Source: Pyrenochaeta sp. MPI-SDFR-AT-0127
Lineage: Eukaryota > Ascomycota > Dothideomycetes > Pleosporales > Cucurbitariaceae
Direction of reading: 5' to 3'
Length of the DNA stretch: 64,000 bases
NCBI GenBank assembly: GCA_020747015.1
Contig: JAGTJM010000018.1
Span: 496,001-560,000 of the forward strand
Shown: piece by piece, positions 23,301 through 34,406 of the stretch
How the letters are laid out: each line of letters starts with the position of its first letter
Position numbering within the stretch: the first letter of the stretch is position 1
Notes under the pieces: generated by a model
The model's input: the letters and a program-made list of their open reading frames with translations, nothing else
Told to the model about the DNA's origin: nothing
The model's database searches: none
Position numbers and translations under genes: made by a program

Positions 23301-24058
23301 GACAACTACACTCGTCCCTGCCAATGGGTTATGTGGAGCCCTTCAAACCAAAAGGCACTCATAGTCAGCCCGGAAGAAAGTAACTCTCTTATTCCAATAT
23401 TGCGTCAAAAGGATACCCAAGATTGTAAAGTACACTTGATCGTATACTCGGCTCCAGTCACACGTCGAATGCTTCATTTCAACAGCCTTGACTATCACGC
23501 GATACCTGCTCTTCCAGCAGACTTCAAGGCTCCAGTCTGGCTGAGGGTTGAATTAGGGATATTCTCGGGGAGGCTGCACCTGGAATGGGATGAATACTAT
23601 GAGTTACTTAGATATTTAGGCTTGCAGCGCGATCTTTCGTCAGATTTGCAAAATCATGCCTTTGCAAAGAAACCTCTTACTTTCCGTAGGTCCTAGGAAA
23701 AATAGAAATACGAGGTTCCGCTAACCTATGTTTAGTTCACGAGTGGCTCGCTCTCCGTCGCAAAGGCCAAGATTTCGAGCACACGCCAATGGGCTTCGTA
23801 ACAGCTGGAAAGCCTCTCACAAAAAACCACCCTTTCTTCCGTAGCATGGCACACGATTCCGACCCAGAGAACCGGCTTCAAGTCGCTCGTCTAACGTCAG
23901 GTCGGCCCGGCGACGAAGACGAGGAAGAAAACATGGACAACGACGATGATGAGTTCGTGTTAGCTGCTGAGCCAATCGATGACTCTGATGGTGAAGATGG
24001 GGCACTAGATTCAGACGGTGACGAGAGCTTTGTTGATGCTCTAGAGGATCCAGCGTAA
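14342..24058 (+). CDS. Giant DUF3638/DUF3645 family protein with helicase-like motifs
   Basis: Exons 14342-14682, 14730-20659, 20710-23685 and 23736-24058 join in frame to about 3,189 aa. The first acceptor (14729) was chosen because it alone restores the frame and the expected VVFEAFE segment. The N-terminus matches the DUF6606-type start of this family. Near residues 2080-2090 is LLMGKGKTSCI, a P-loop (GKGKT 2082-2086), followed by the conserved VVPRPLL; a DESH box with RGTDLKLP follows at 2669-2672. Together these match motif I and motif II of superfamily-2 nucleic-acid-dependent ATPases. The DUF3645-like GHPDVAIVLTCLSFYYQGLS lies between them. The C-terminus has RRKGQDFEHTPMGF and an acidic tail. 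The family is widespread in fungi and some other eukaryotes, but its biological role is not established. The ATPase role is inference from motifs. Confidence 0.85.
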
Positions 24059-25263
24059 CGTTACGCTCATGTATCGTTGGTTGGAAATAGTAAATCAGTA
24101 GAGTAGGGAAAAGAACGCCTAATCACACCTTGTGATGGGTTTCGAAATTCAATCTTCTCAGCGCAAATGTACTATCTGTTGACTGAAACAGGAGCATTTG
24201 AATGTTCTTTTGATGTGGGCTCATGCAGAAATTCTTTTCCCCTTGCAGGTACTACTCATCACATCTAGGAAGGTTGATTTATGGCTGAATCTTGCAGCTT
24301 GACCAAAGACTAGAGACGTAAATGCGTACTGTGCGATACTTTAGAACGCCTGAATACTACGATTATACTTCATATTCGGTTGGATGATAGATGTCTTGAT
24401 TGAAAAGTGGTTCAAAAATCGCGTAATAAATGGAGAAAGCTCATAAAATGCCCATTGATTCAAGCTTGGCAAACGCAAACTTGCCTCGTTTGAATCATGC
24501 AACATATCCGGCGAGCTGGGTTTCCCAATAATTCTTCGTTCTTAAATGCTGGAAGCTTCAGATCAAACATCATTCGTCAACAACGTGGAATTCTCCCATG
24601 GATGCATGAGCAGGATTTGCAAAAGGGCTACGGTTCCAAAGCAGCGATCGGCGTGAGTGACGGAAAGATCGTCTTAACTGTTAAGTTGAAGACTTGTAGA
24701 TTGTTTTTAGAGCAATAGCAGAAGCAAGAAAAAGTCGGTCCTCGTTGGTTGGACTTTTTTGTGAGAAAGGGTTGAGTCACCCGCCGCATTGAATGCTGAC
24801 GGCAGGAATGGTCAAGCCACTAAGCGAAATTATCTAGGGGCTGAATGCATGAGCAAGGCAGTATCAGCCTAGCATGCTTATCATTTAGTGTGATGGTGTT
24901 GCCTGAGAGTTCGCCTCGCGAAGTTTTGAACCATTAAAGATGTGTTCCATGTGGATCACATATCGAGAACAGAAGGAATTCAGGTGATATATTGTGTGAT
25001 GGAAAGTATATCTTGGATGTTGATTAAGTTATGGAGCCACTATCGTCCGTTGCAAAAATGAAGAAGCGCCATAGTATGAACAAAAAGAAAGGAAAACCCC
25101 CATCCCCAACTGAATCACCCCGTCCGTCGACCCTTCACAATCATGCGCATGTCATTAAATTCATATCAGGAAAATAAAACCCAGCCAGCCAAGTGAGAAG
25201 AGAAAAGTGACCCAAGCTGCCAGCACATGAGTCGGCCGCCCTTGTAGTGACGCTCGCTTCGCC
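24059..25263. other. Intergenic region, 1.2 kb
   Basis: It lies between the ends of two convergent genes (giant DUF3638 gene and the minus-strand PPxY protein). Only weak short frames are present, such as 24497-24718 (plus), with no family features. I see no repeats or RNA genes. Confidence 0.5.
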
Positions 25264-26028
25264 TCACGGCGTGTAAGGCGGAGGAGGATCCTGTTCACCC
25301 AACTGCGTCGACACCGTTGGCGCATAGTGTGACGTTCTATTCCCATCTCCATAGGTCTCCCAGTTGTCATCAATTGTCTGTCTTGGTTCTAGCCCAGTAG
25401 CCATGGTGTATGTCAAGGGCGGCGATGTAGGCGTAGCGCCGAACGCAGGCGATGAAACAGAGAACCCCGCGTTCCCATACACATTATGTTGTGGTGCAGG
25501 CTGGAGGCCTCCTGTTGCATGCCGCCGTGGTGGCATGACAGGACTGTGTTGCTCGGGTACATCTTGTGGACGCGAGCCATTCGCGATGGGCATACGTGAC
25601 AGAGTCGCGAAAGAATCGGTGCGCTGGAGGGAGGGCTGTATGATTATCTCGGGCTTCCGCTGAGGCACGGGGCGACGAGGGATCTTAAAGCTCTGCGTGT
25701 GAGGAGGTTGCTGTGGTCGAGGCTGAGTGTGCATCGGAGCCTGAGCCTGATACTGATGTTGCGGTTGAGCAGCAACTGCTGGAGCATAGCAAGCATACTT
25801 CTGCTGCGGTATTATGGGCTGCTGCTGCTGGCAATGAGGATGGTGCTGAGGTCGGTGTTGCGCCTGTGTATTCCAGCCATTCGGCTTCGGGCGGTTCGCA
25901 CCAGGAAAGGTGTTGTGTCGCCTCTGTTGGGCTTCATCTTCCAGCCTCTCCTTCTCGTTGTTCTTCTTCCTGTAGTGTCGGTGAATGAGGTAACCGCCTG
26001 CGACGATCTCGAGGCCGCCGAAGATCAT
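25264..26028 (-). CDS. Small membrane-anchored Gln/Pro-rich protein with C-terminal PPxY
   Basis: The frame from the ATG at 26028 encodes 254 aa. A short hydrophobic N-terminus (MIFGGLEIVAGGYLI) is followed by a basic HRHYRKK, a Gln/His/Pro-rich middle and a C-terminus ending DPPPPYTP. PPxY motifs bind WW domains of Rsp5/Nedd4-type ubiquitin ligases, so this could be a ligase adaptor; that is inference. The true start may lie upstream: the same frame stays protein-like to about 26077 (GLDAVSHDSNIKSDI), and a possible first exon starts at an ATG at 26151 (MASVTLPLL). They are separated by one in-frame TAA that a 36-bp intron (26078-26113) would remove. Family members are common fungal orphans. 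Confidence 0.65.
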   Translation of the reverse strand: MIFGGLEIVAGGYLIHRHYRKKNNEKERLEDEAQQRRHNTFPGANRPKPNGWNTQAQHRPQHHPHCQQQQPIIPQQKYACYAPAVAAQPQHQYQAQAPMHTQPRPQQPPHTQSFKIPRRPVPQRKPEIIIQPSLQRTDSFATLSRMPIANGSRPQDVPEQHSPVMPPRRHATGGLQPAPQHNVYGNAGFSVSSPAFGATPTSPPLTYTMATGLEPRQTIDDNWETYGDGNRTSHYAPTVSTQLGEQDPPPPYTP

Positions 26029-26575
26029 GATGTCACTCTTGATGTTGCTGTCGTGAGAGACAGCGTCAAGACCAAAGCTATAGGGAATGGATTGTTATGG
26101 ACGAGGTGTGAACAGCAGTGGAGTGAGTAAAGGGAGGGTGACTGAGGCCATAATCCCGAAATCTGCTCCGCCTCTATTGTCAGACGCTGAGTGAGGAACT
26201 ATTGGTGCCGGATCCTCCGAGCGTGGTGGCGGAGTCAAGAGGTGCAGCAGTCAAGTTATCCAATCACAGGTGCGGAGAACTCTCGGTAAGGCAACCAATC
26301 ATAACCCTAGTCGTTATAATCGTTAAAACCTGCCTGCTTTCCACGGCATTACCAGGGAAGATCCCCACGAATGATCGCCCTGGTTGTGTAGGCCATTTTG
26401 CCGCCGTTCGTTGGGTTTGGTGCTATGGATACGGCAACCATTCGCTAGATTCTGCGAGATATTCCCAAATACAGTATGGCTTGCGAGGCAGCTTTATAAA
26501 GCCAACCTACATTAACCTCAAGTCACGATATCTCACTACTATATGGTCGTTGCTCAAAGCCCTTTGTAATTCGCT
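26029..26575. promoter_or_regulatory. Divergent promoter region with TATA-like box
   Basis: The gap separates the minus-strand PPxY gene from the MFS transporter at 26576. A TTTATAAAG box (TATAAA at 26495-26500) is 76 bp upstream of the transporter ATG. The first ~120 bp probably hold a 5' exon of the PPxY gene. Confidence 0.45.
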
Positions 26576-28051
26576 ATGACGACTGGAACAGTTTTGGAAA
26601 CGGTAGGCCAGTATTCTACCGGCCCAGATGAGCTCGAGCTTCGGCCAATACAATATGGTACTGACCAAGCTGCACGCGAAAGTAATGAAAGAACCTCCAA
26701 CGAAAGAACATCCAATGAAGAGACTGGCTTAACCAAGTGGAACTTGTTTAGGGTTGTAGCAGCGAGTATCTCCTTTTTCTTCGCTGGAAATAATGATGGC
26801 AGCTTAGGAGCCTTAACACCATATATTTTGCGGACTTACAATGTCGGTACTGAGTACATTGCACTGATGTGAGTTTTGGCGTGGACGCTCCCGCACATTC
26901 TTGTTATCTCTTCGATACTTCATATAAGGGTCTGTGTTCATCCGGTTGCTCTATCAACGCTAAAAACATGCAGATATGGAGCCTCCTTCCTTGGTTGGCT
27001 TTTCGCTGCAGCTACGAATAGCCATCTGATTCGATACCTTGGGCTTGGGGCAATACTGACGCTGGGAGCCGTGATCCAAATAATCGCACACGCGCTTCGC
27101 TGCTGGACGCCTCCCTTCGCCCTCTATGTTGTAACATTCTTCATCCAAGCGCTCGGTATGGCCTATAATGAATCGCACGCGAATACCTTTGTCGCTTCGC
27201 TGGACGGCGCACATCGACTTCTCGGTTTTATCCATGCCATGTATGCCCTTGGCACGCTTGTCTCACCCTTTGTAGCTACTGCTATCGCGTCAAGCACTGG
27301 GACACGGTGGCCATTATTTTACGTCTACCTTGTTGGAATTGGTTTGATCAATGCTATCGCAGTAGGTGCTATGTTCCGCGATACGCTTCAAATCCATCCA
27401 AGATCAACCACCATCGAAGACACACAGGTACCATCACCAGGAACCGCCAGTCGAAGCAAGCGTGCAAACCGCGACATCATAGCAACTCTCAAATCGCCTC
27501 CTGTCTACCTGCTCTCCCTATTCTACTTCTTCATGCTTGGTACTGGTATCACAGCTTCCGGCTGGGTGGTAGAATTCCTTATACAGGCTCGTGGTGGCCA
27601 GTTACCTGAGGTTGGGTATGTTCCTGCTGCCCTTGCTGGTGGCATCTTCTTGGGAAGAGTGCTGCTGGCAGAACCCACACATCGGTTTGGAGAGCGCAGG
27701 ATGACAATGCTGTATTGTATACTGATGCTTGCACTTCAGCTCATCTTTTGGTTGGTACCGAATCTTATCAGTAGTGCAGTCTCACTTTGTTTGTTGGGTT
27801 TCTTCTTTGGACCAATGTTCGCTACAGGCATGTCGATTGGTTCGAAGCTTTTCGCAAAAGACATACAGCCGACAGCGCTAGGTTTTGTTTTTGTGCTAGC
27901 TCAGGCGGGTGGCTCCTTTTTCCCTAGTATCACTGGCATTATCGCGAGCCGAGCTGGTGTCAAAGTCATGCAGCCGATTCTTGTGGGTCTCATTGTTGCG
28001 ATGGGTATCTCATGGGCGATGGTCCCGAAAGTTGAGAAGAGAGATGAGTAA
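26576..28051 (+). CDS. MFS transporter, FucP/Bsc6-like
   Basis: Exons 26576-26868 and 26974-28051, with a 105-bp intron (GTGAGT..CAG), join in frame to about 456 aa. A hydrophilic N-terminus of ~58 residues contains a short NERTS tandem. Helix 1 carries FFFAGNNDGSLGALTPYI, followed by YGASFLGWLFAA; these positions match the fungal fucose-permease-like branch (Bsc6-type) rather than DHA1 exporters. The second half begins near residue 220 after a basic loop (SKRANRDIIATLKSP). About twelve helices are predicted by eye. Transport direction and substrate are unknown. The start is supported by a TATA-like box 76 bp upstream. Confidence 0.82.
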
Positions 28052-28212
28052 TTCGTGTCTAGTGAGGCAGAGATGCCAACGACGTGTTTTGCTCTTCTGG
28101 GGTTGAATCACCAATGCCTTGGAGTATACAGCTAGTATTTGAACGCATATTATATAATGTACTACTAGTTGTTGAGCAAGATCAAACTAGGAAAAACTAA
28201 TTCTGCAAAATG

Positions 28213-31200
28213 TCAGGCGATCGATGCCCTAATCTGCGACGTGTTCAAGAGCACATCCCGGATCACGCCAACGCCAACCCTTGTGTACTGAATCTCAGCC
28301 CTGCTGGTCAAGTTCGTGACAAGCAGCACATAGTAAATATTGCCTGGTAATATGTCATCGTACCAAGGAGCATTTGCGTACTCTTTCCAAGCAGCGCAAT
28401 CTTCGCCGAACATGGCCCAACCGTGCCTTGGGTACTTGTGCTCTCCAACGACTACACACATGAGATGTGTGGTGGAGAATGTGTCTTGCTGATCGAATCG
28501 AATCCAACCGACAACGTTACACGCCGTGTCTCGAAGCCTACAATTTGTATCTGTGCTCCATTCGATCTTGCAACTGCACAGCGTTCTGAGCGGCGCCTCC
28601 AGACGGGGTGGGACGCCACAAATTTTCAAGTCCTGGTTCCAGCATACGCCTCGCAGATTCTGCGTGTTGTAACGGATCTTGCCTTTCAGAGACATCCAAG
28701 ACCATGATGGTACCGCACCCCCATCTAACTGCTGTATTGGAATCATTCTCTCTGCCTCGGCCCTCTGCCAGAGCAAACTCTTGTGCAGATAGCAATGTAC
28801 TATCCCATGAGTTATTTGAGTGTTATGGTGCTTCTCTAGCCTCTTAATAAGTCCCGAAATGGCTACTGGCCTATCCTTTACATGGGAAAGGGCAAGTTCT
28901 GAGTATGCCGCAAATATATTCTCAAATGCAAAGCTGTGTTCGATCTTGGAAAGCCACGATCGGTTGACAGTGGGAAAGTTCGAACTCCCTAGCAGATTTT
29001 GGGGCCTTTTCATGTGAGTCAGTCGCCATTCATTTCCATAGACAGAAACTTCTAATACGCAAAAGTTTCGACAACATCAATAACCTGAGTCAATAGTAAC
29101 TTTCGATCAGACGAACGCAAGATGTTCAAGACTTACCTGATCATCTCGGTCATGTTAGCAGAGCGGATAACTGATCCACACTCGAAATATGTTTGCCCTT
29201 GAGTGAAGTGTATGGTTCGGCGTGACAGGGCTCGCTCCTGTAAAACCCAAGCTCTTTTATTCAACACTCCCATCTCTACGTCTTGAGAAAATTTGTTGCT
29301 AAGCTCATCCACATATATGTAGAGCCCCTTGTCCGTAGCATCCTCAAGCATAACGCATTGACTCTGTGAACGAGTTTTTAGAAAACCTTGAGTTGGGTTG
29401 ATGGCAGAAGTTGCTGCAAGGGCGCAATACGCTGACGAGAAAACCTCTTCCATGCGTTTAGACTCTCTCCTCCAGTCAGCCATACCATCCCCTTCTTGAA
29501 TAATGCATAGGGAATCGATCCAGAGGTACTGAATGCCAAGACTCTTGGTGATGACGATAGCGTCTTGAAAGGTTTGTGGTAGCTCCCTAAAAGGGATCTT
29601 GTTCTGGAAATCATTCAATGAATCCATAGTGGTTGCGAGGAACTTATCCGTGCCCCAACAATGCGATAAAGCAACGTATCTGCCATTCTGCCCTTCCTTA
29701 GTAACGAGTAAACGTATGTCGTCAAAGTACTCAGAGTCTCCGAGATATAACACCCTTGTTGGTAACTGTTTCGCTGAATTGGAGGCAGGACCATGATCAT
29801 AGTGGCTATTATCGCACACTTCCAGCCAGTTCTTAAGCAATAGAGAATGTAATTCACTCCAAGGATCAGGGCCGACTGGAAGACCCACGTTCATACCTAA
29901 TACTGATGCTTTGGATCCTGCTTCCTGTGAGACGGAGTTCCAGTCGTAAATGTTGTTATTTCACTTACTTGGCTCTGAAAATGCCCTTAGGAAACCATAG
30001 GAATCAGTCTTCTCACTTATTACTTCCACCATCAAAAATTGCGGTGTAATAATAATATTGATCTCTCTTGCTTGAATATTTTCAAATTGACGTACTGAGG
30101 AGAGTATCATCTTGCACAACGCACAATCCTTGGCTGATTGGCGTAGCTCTGAAAAATTGTTGAACAGCGTATGCTCCGCTGTTGGAGAACGGAGAAGACG
30201 ACTAATAGAAACACTGCTACAAGAATCACACAACCGAGAAACCGTTGGGAATTTAGGCAGAGCAGTTTGGGGAACGGTCTCCAGGAAATGCGATGCAAAA
30301 GGTGATGGTTGATCGTCTTCGATTGGGACTAGGCCTAGCTCTTGCCGCTTTGCATTCAAAATGCTAAGCCTCTCTGTTCTTCTTTCAGTCCTCAGTCCAA
30401 GATCACTGACCATTGGACGACTAGGCAACGAGTGCTGAACGGGCACTGGTTGGAATTTAGAGGTGAGAGGACGGTGTAAATTCGTTTTTGGCTCCTCGAT
30501 TACGTCAACAGTTGGATCCGCAGTTGCCAGAATCTTGATGAGCGAGGCTATTTCATCCTTGGCATTGGCGGGCGAGTCTTTGGTATTTTCAGCCTCTTTG
30601 TCACGTTGCTCCTTAAAATGGAGCAACAACAAGGAAACGACAACAGTGTGACCATTTCTTGCAGCTTGTTGAAGAGGCGTGCAACGGCTATGATCTTCCG
30701 CAAGGAGATCAGCACCTTCTTTAAGTAATGCCCGTACAGTCTCTGTAAATCCCTTGCCAGCTGCATGGTGTAACGGTGTACTGTTCTTATCGTTCCTCGC
30801 GTCGACCCTAGCACCACTATCCAGCAACAAACGTACAAATACCAGGTTCCCGCTATCAGCAGCCATATGCAATGGCGTATCGTCGTTTTCGTCTTTTGAA
30901 TTAACGTTGGCACCTTTCTTGACCAAAAGTCTCGCCGTCTCCCTGAACCTGTTCTTCACAGCACTATGCAGTACTGTTATACCGTTGACATCTCTCGTGT
31001 TAACATCCACATCATGTTCTAGTAGTAGTCTTGCAACGGCTATATACCCGTTCTTAACAGCACCGTGCAGGGCTGTATCGCCGTCATCGTTCTTAGAGTG
31101 AAGACTATTTGTTTTCTCTAGCAGTAGCCGCACAACGGCCTCGTGCCCGTTTTCTGCGGCATTATGCAGCGCTGTGCTGCCGGTGTCGTCTCTAGCGCCG

Positions 31201-31478
31201 AGATCTGAACCTTTTTCCAGCAGTAGCTGTACAGCTTCTCGGTGTCCGTTCTTTGCAGCAGTATGTAGGACTGTGATGCCGTCATTGGTCCTAATGTTAA
31301 GGTCTGCACCATTCTCTAAAAGCAGCTCTATTACTGCTCTGTGCCCTTTCTCGGCAGCACTATGCAGCGCTGTATCGTTACATCTGTTTACTGTGCTGAT
31401 ACTTGCGCCATTCTCAAGTAGCAATTGCACAGCTGCCCTAGATCCATTTGAAGCAAGCATAATGCAGCGGAGTCCCAT
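28213..31478 (-). CDS. Ankyrin-repeat protein with C-terminal HET domain (3' part)
   Basis: Proposed exons are 29969-31478, 29137-29917 and 28213-29005, with introns of 51 and 131 bp; the second acceptor follows AAAAG and restores the MTEMIRPQNLL join. About nine ankyrin repeats (DDTALHxAAxxG type) lead into a Ser/Pro linker, then LCDSCSSVSISRLL and DCALC, the usual N-terminal approach to a HET domain. The HET core is complete: GRYVALSHCWG, LPQTFQDAIVITKSLG, LWIDSLCIIQ and RAWVLQERALSRRTI. HET domains trigger programmed cell death in fungal non-self recognition. The ATG at 31478 would make this a free-standing gene of ~1,027 aa, but the upstream ankyrin frame overlaps it at 31438-31478 and looks continuous with it apart from one extra base. 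Confidence 0.72.
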
Positions 31479-33294
31479 CTTGTCTGTCTACTCCCCCAAC
31501 CTCAGCGCCCTGTTCTATTAGTAGCCCCAACGCCACTTCATGCCCGTTTTCAGCAGCCTTGTGCAGTGCAGTGCTTTTCATACAATTCTTGGAATTCACA
31601 TCAGCATCCTGCTTCAGTAGCAACTTTATAGTTGCTTCACATCCATTGCTAGCAGCATTGTGTAGTGCTGTATCATCATCAACGTTCCGCGCATGTATAT
31701 CAGCACCATTTTCTAGGAGAAGCCGTACTACTCCTTCCGACCCGTTTAAAGCAGCATAATGCAAGGAGGTATCGCTGTCGTTATCAGCTGCGCCAATCTC
31801 AGCTCCCTTCTCCAGTAATAGTTTCAAGGCGGTTTCGTGCCCGTTTTCAGCAGCGCTATGGAGCACAGTGCTGTTAAACTTGTTCACAGATTTAATATCA
31901 CCTCCATTTTCCAGTAGCAGACGCAAAACTTCTTCATGGCCCTCTTTCGCAGCTTCATGCAGTGCTGTATCGCCGTACGTGTCTGCCGCACTGATATCGG
32001 CGCCGCTCTCTAGCAGTAGCTGCACGGCCGCTGTGGACCCATTTATAGCAGCATAATGCAGGGAAGTGGCACCATTCCTACCAGATATGCTGATATCGGC
32101 ACCCTTCTTTAGAAGTAACCTCATAACCGCGTCGTACCCATTTTCGGCAGCCTTGTGCAGCGCAGTAGAGCTGGAGTTGTTGCTGGCGTTGACATCAGCA
32201 CCGTGCTCTAGAAGGAGCCACACAGTTGATTCATGCCCATTTTCAGCGGCCCAGTGTAACGCTTCATCGTCTTTTCCATCGGTGCTTGAATTGGCGTAAT
32301 TCTCGACCAGGACCAGTACAGCTTCATTGTGACCGTTCTCCGCAGCCATGTGTAGTGCAGTTTGATGGCTACAGTTCCTGATGTTGAATTTAGCACCTTT
32401 ATTAAGTAGTAGTCGCACGATGGCTTCGTGGCCGTTCTGTGCAGCCTCGTGAAGCGCTGTGCTGCCATTACGATCAAGGAGGTCCATATCAGCTTCCTTC
32501 TCTAGCAGAAGCCGCACAACTGCTTCGTGCCCATGCTCAGAAGCTCTGTGCAGCGCTGTTGTATCGTATCTTCCCCTAGCATTCAACTCAGCATCTTTAT
32601 CCAGCAGCAGCTGCACCGATGCTTCATGCCCGTTCGCGGCAGCCCTATGTAGCGCTTTATCACCATGACCTCCCTCCGCATCAACATCAGCAAAGTTCTC
32701 TAGTAGCAACTCTATAGCTGCTACATGCCCGTTCTCAGCAGCTCTGTGTAGCGCGGTATCGTCGTGGTCTTGCCGCTGATTTGCATCAGTATCCACTTTG
32801 AGGAGGAGCTGCATTGCCACTTCGTGTCCGGCCTCCAAAGCCTTGAGCAGTGCTGGACCGCAGTTGTTACTCCTTATGCTAGTGTTAGAACCATTCTGAA
32901 GCAGTAGTCGCATAACTGCTTGGTGTCCGTTCTCTGCAGCGCCATGAAGCGCTGTGCTGCCATCGTGGCATAAAGCGTTCACACCAGCCCCCTTCTGTAG
33001 CAATAGCCGTACAGCTGCTTCATGCCCATTCTTAGCAGCATTGTATAGTGCAGGTTTGTTATTATGTCTAACATCAATATCGGCACCCCCCTCCAGCAGC
33101 AGCCCCATGACCATTTCGTGACCATTTTCAGCAGCCGTGAGCAGCGGAGTGCTGCCCTCCTCATTCCTGGCGTTGACATCAGCACCATTCTCGAGAAGCT
33201 GCCGCACAGCGTCTTGGTGCCCAGAATCAGCGGCTTCGTGAAGTGATAGAGTCTTGAATTCACCGGCCAGGACATTATGAGGTGACTGCATCAT
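31438..33294 (-). CDS. Ankyrin-repeat array (5' part of the ANK-HET gene, frameshifted)
   Basis: A single frame of 618 aa consisting almost wholly of about 18 tandem ankyrin repeats, beginning with MMQSPHNVL and a first repeat SLHEAADSGHQDAVRQLL. Consecutive repeats share blocks such as AAENGHEAVVRLLLEKGA, more similar to one another than is usual for old ankyrin arrays. The frame ends abruptly in mid-repeat (HYACFKWI then stop); the expected continuation of the same repeat is found one base out of phase and runs into the HET-encoding part. The point of shift is within AAGCAAGC on the plus strand (31451-31458). It may be a real mutation, a programmed or population-level switch, or a sequencing error. 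Without the break the whole gene would encode about 1,632 aa. Confidence 0.7.
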   Translation of the reverse strand: MMQSPHNVLAGEFKTLSLHEAADSGHQDAVRQLLENGADVNARNEEGSTPLLTAAENGHEMVMGLLLEGGADIDVRHNNKPALYNAAKNGHEAAVRLLLQKGAGVNALCHDGSTALHGAAENGHQAVMRLLLQNGSNTSIRSNNCGPALLKALEAGHEVAMQLLLKVDTDANQRQDHDDTALHRAAENGHVAAIELLLENFADVDAEGGHGDKALHRAAANGHEASVQLLLDKDAELNARGRYDTTALHRASEHGHEAVVRLLLEKEADMDLLDRNGSTALHEAAQNGHEAIVRLLLNKGAKFNIRNCSHQTALHMAAENGHNEAVLVLVENYANSSTDGKDDEALHWAAENGHESTVWLLLEHGADVNASNNSSSTALHKAAENGYDAVMRLLLKKGADISISGRNGATSLHYAAINGSTAAVQLLLESGADISAADTYGDTALHEAAKEGHEEVLRLLLENGGDIKSVNKFNSTVLHSAAENGHETALKLLLEKGAEIGAADNDSDTSLHYAALNGSEGVVRLLLENGADIHARNVDDDTALHNAASNGCEATIKLLLKQDADVNSKNCMKSTALHKAAENGHEVALGLLIEQGAEVGGVDRQDGTPLHYACFKWI

Positions 33295-34406
33295 TCAGAA
33301 AGTGTCTCGCTGTATCGCTCTTTCGTTGTGTATACTATGATTGCATTGTACGTAATTGCTGACTAAGAGATGGTAACAAAAACTCGATTACGGGGTATGT
33401 GAATCCACGAGGCGAAGGTTCGATGTGATACGATGTATGAGCTCGCAGGTCTCACAGCTGAGCTCGAGGGTGACATTGGTGGCTGGGCCCTCGGTAACCC
33501 CGCTCGACAAAGCCATGATACAGTTGGCAGCAACGGTCGCCTAGAAAACGACAGACGATGAAAAGCTCATTCATTTACAATGCCATCTTGATAGAGATAG
33601 CAGAAGGAAATTGGATAAAATGGGACAATCGCTTCGTCCTGTACATCATGGTTTGGCGATGCAAGACCCGGTGGTTTGGTAGCTTGCTAAGAAAGTATAC
33701 AGTTACAGACCTCTTCACACCTCGAGTTCGTACCCGCATTGCTACAAGATATCGGGAGCACTAGAATGGATACTAAACACAAGCACGATAGAGCAGGTGC
33801 CTCTGGATAATGGGCCAAGCACGCCAGTCTAATGCTGCCGTATTGACGGCATGGTAGGCGAAATTAAACGCATAACCTCGCTGTCGAATCAAACTTCACC
33901 CCTTCATCGTGAAAACCATCATGACACCGAACAGACATGAAGCCATCAAGAACCTACACAGAGGATAATTGCCAGTCAAAGCGGACACATTCAATTGAGT
34001 AAACAAAGGCATAAAATTTGTGGTATGAGTAGATTTAGATATCAGAGTATCTCTAATTTCTGTCCCCAGTTGAATAGAAAAGCATAATAAGAAGCGGCGC
34101 ACGAAGGCGCAATGAAGAGGCCGAGCAAAACAACAAAAGATCTATGCAGAAAAAGTGTATACCCTCCATGCAAGATGCTGTGTAGAACAAAGAAATGAAA
34201 CTCAGACATGCCAGGTTGCCCAGCTCATCGCGATGAGGGGGTATATGCAGACATCGAGCAAAAAAAAATAAACAACTCCGAGGAGGTGGAAGATGAAGGA
34301 GAAAGTCGGAAAGGCCATCTCTGCCTTTCCTTTTGGAAAAAATATCGTACAACGCCGAATGAGAAAGTGCCTGGAAAAGGTACGCGGCTGTCAGTTCGTC
34401 AATCAA
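33295..34406. other. Intergenic region, 1.1 kb
   Basis: The first part is the upstream side of the ANK-HET gene; the second is the 3' flank of the Fic1-like gene. Only short unconvincing frames (for example 33558-33764 plus) are present. An A-run at 34260-34270 and AT-rich stretches fit an untranslated region. Confidence 0.5.

Noticed and set aside
30754..32668. Several plus-strand frames across the ankyrin array with Ser/Ala-rich repeated text
   Set aside because: They mirror the ankyrin codons on the opposite strand and vary with the repeat units; no independent start or splice pattern.
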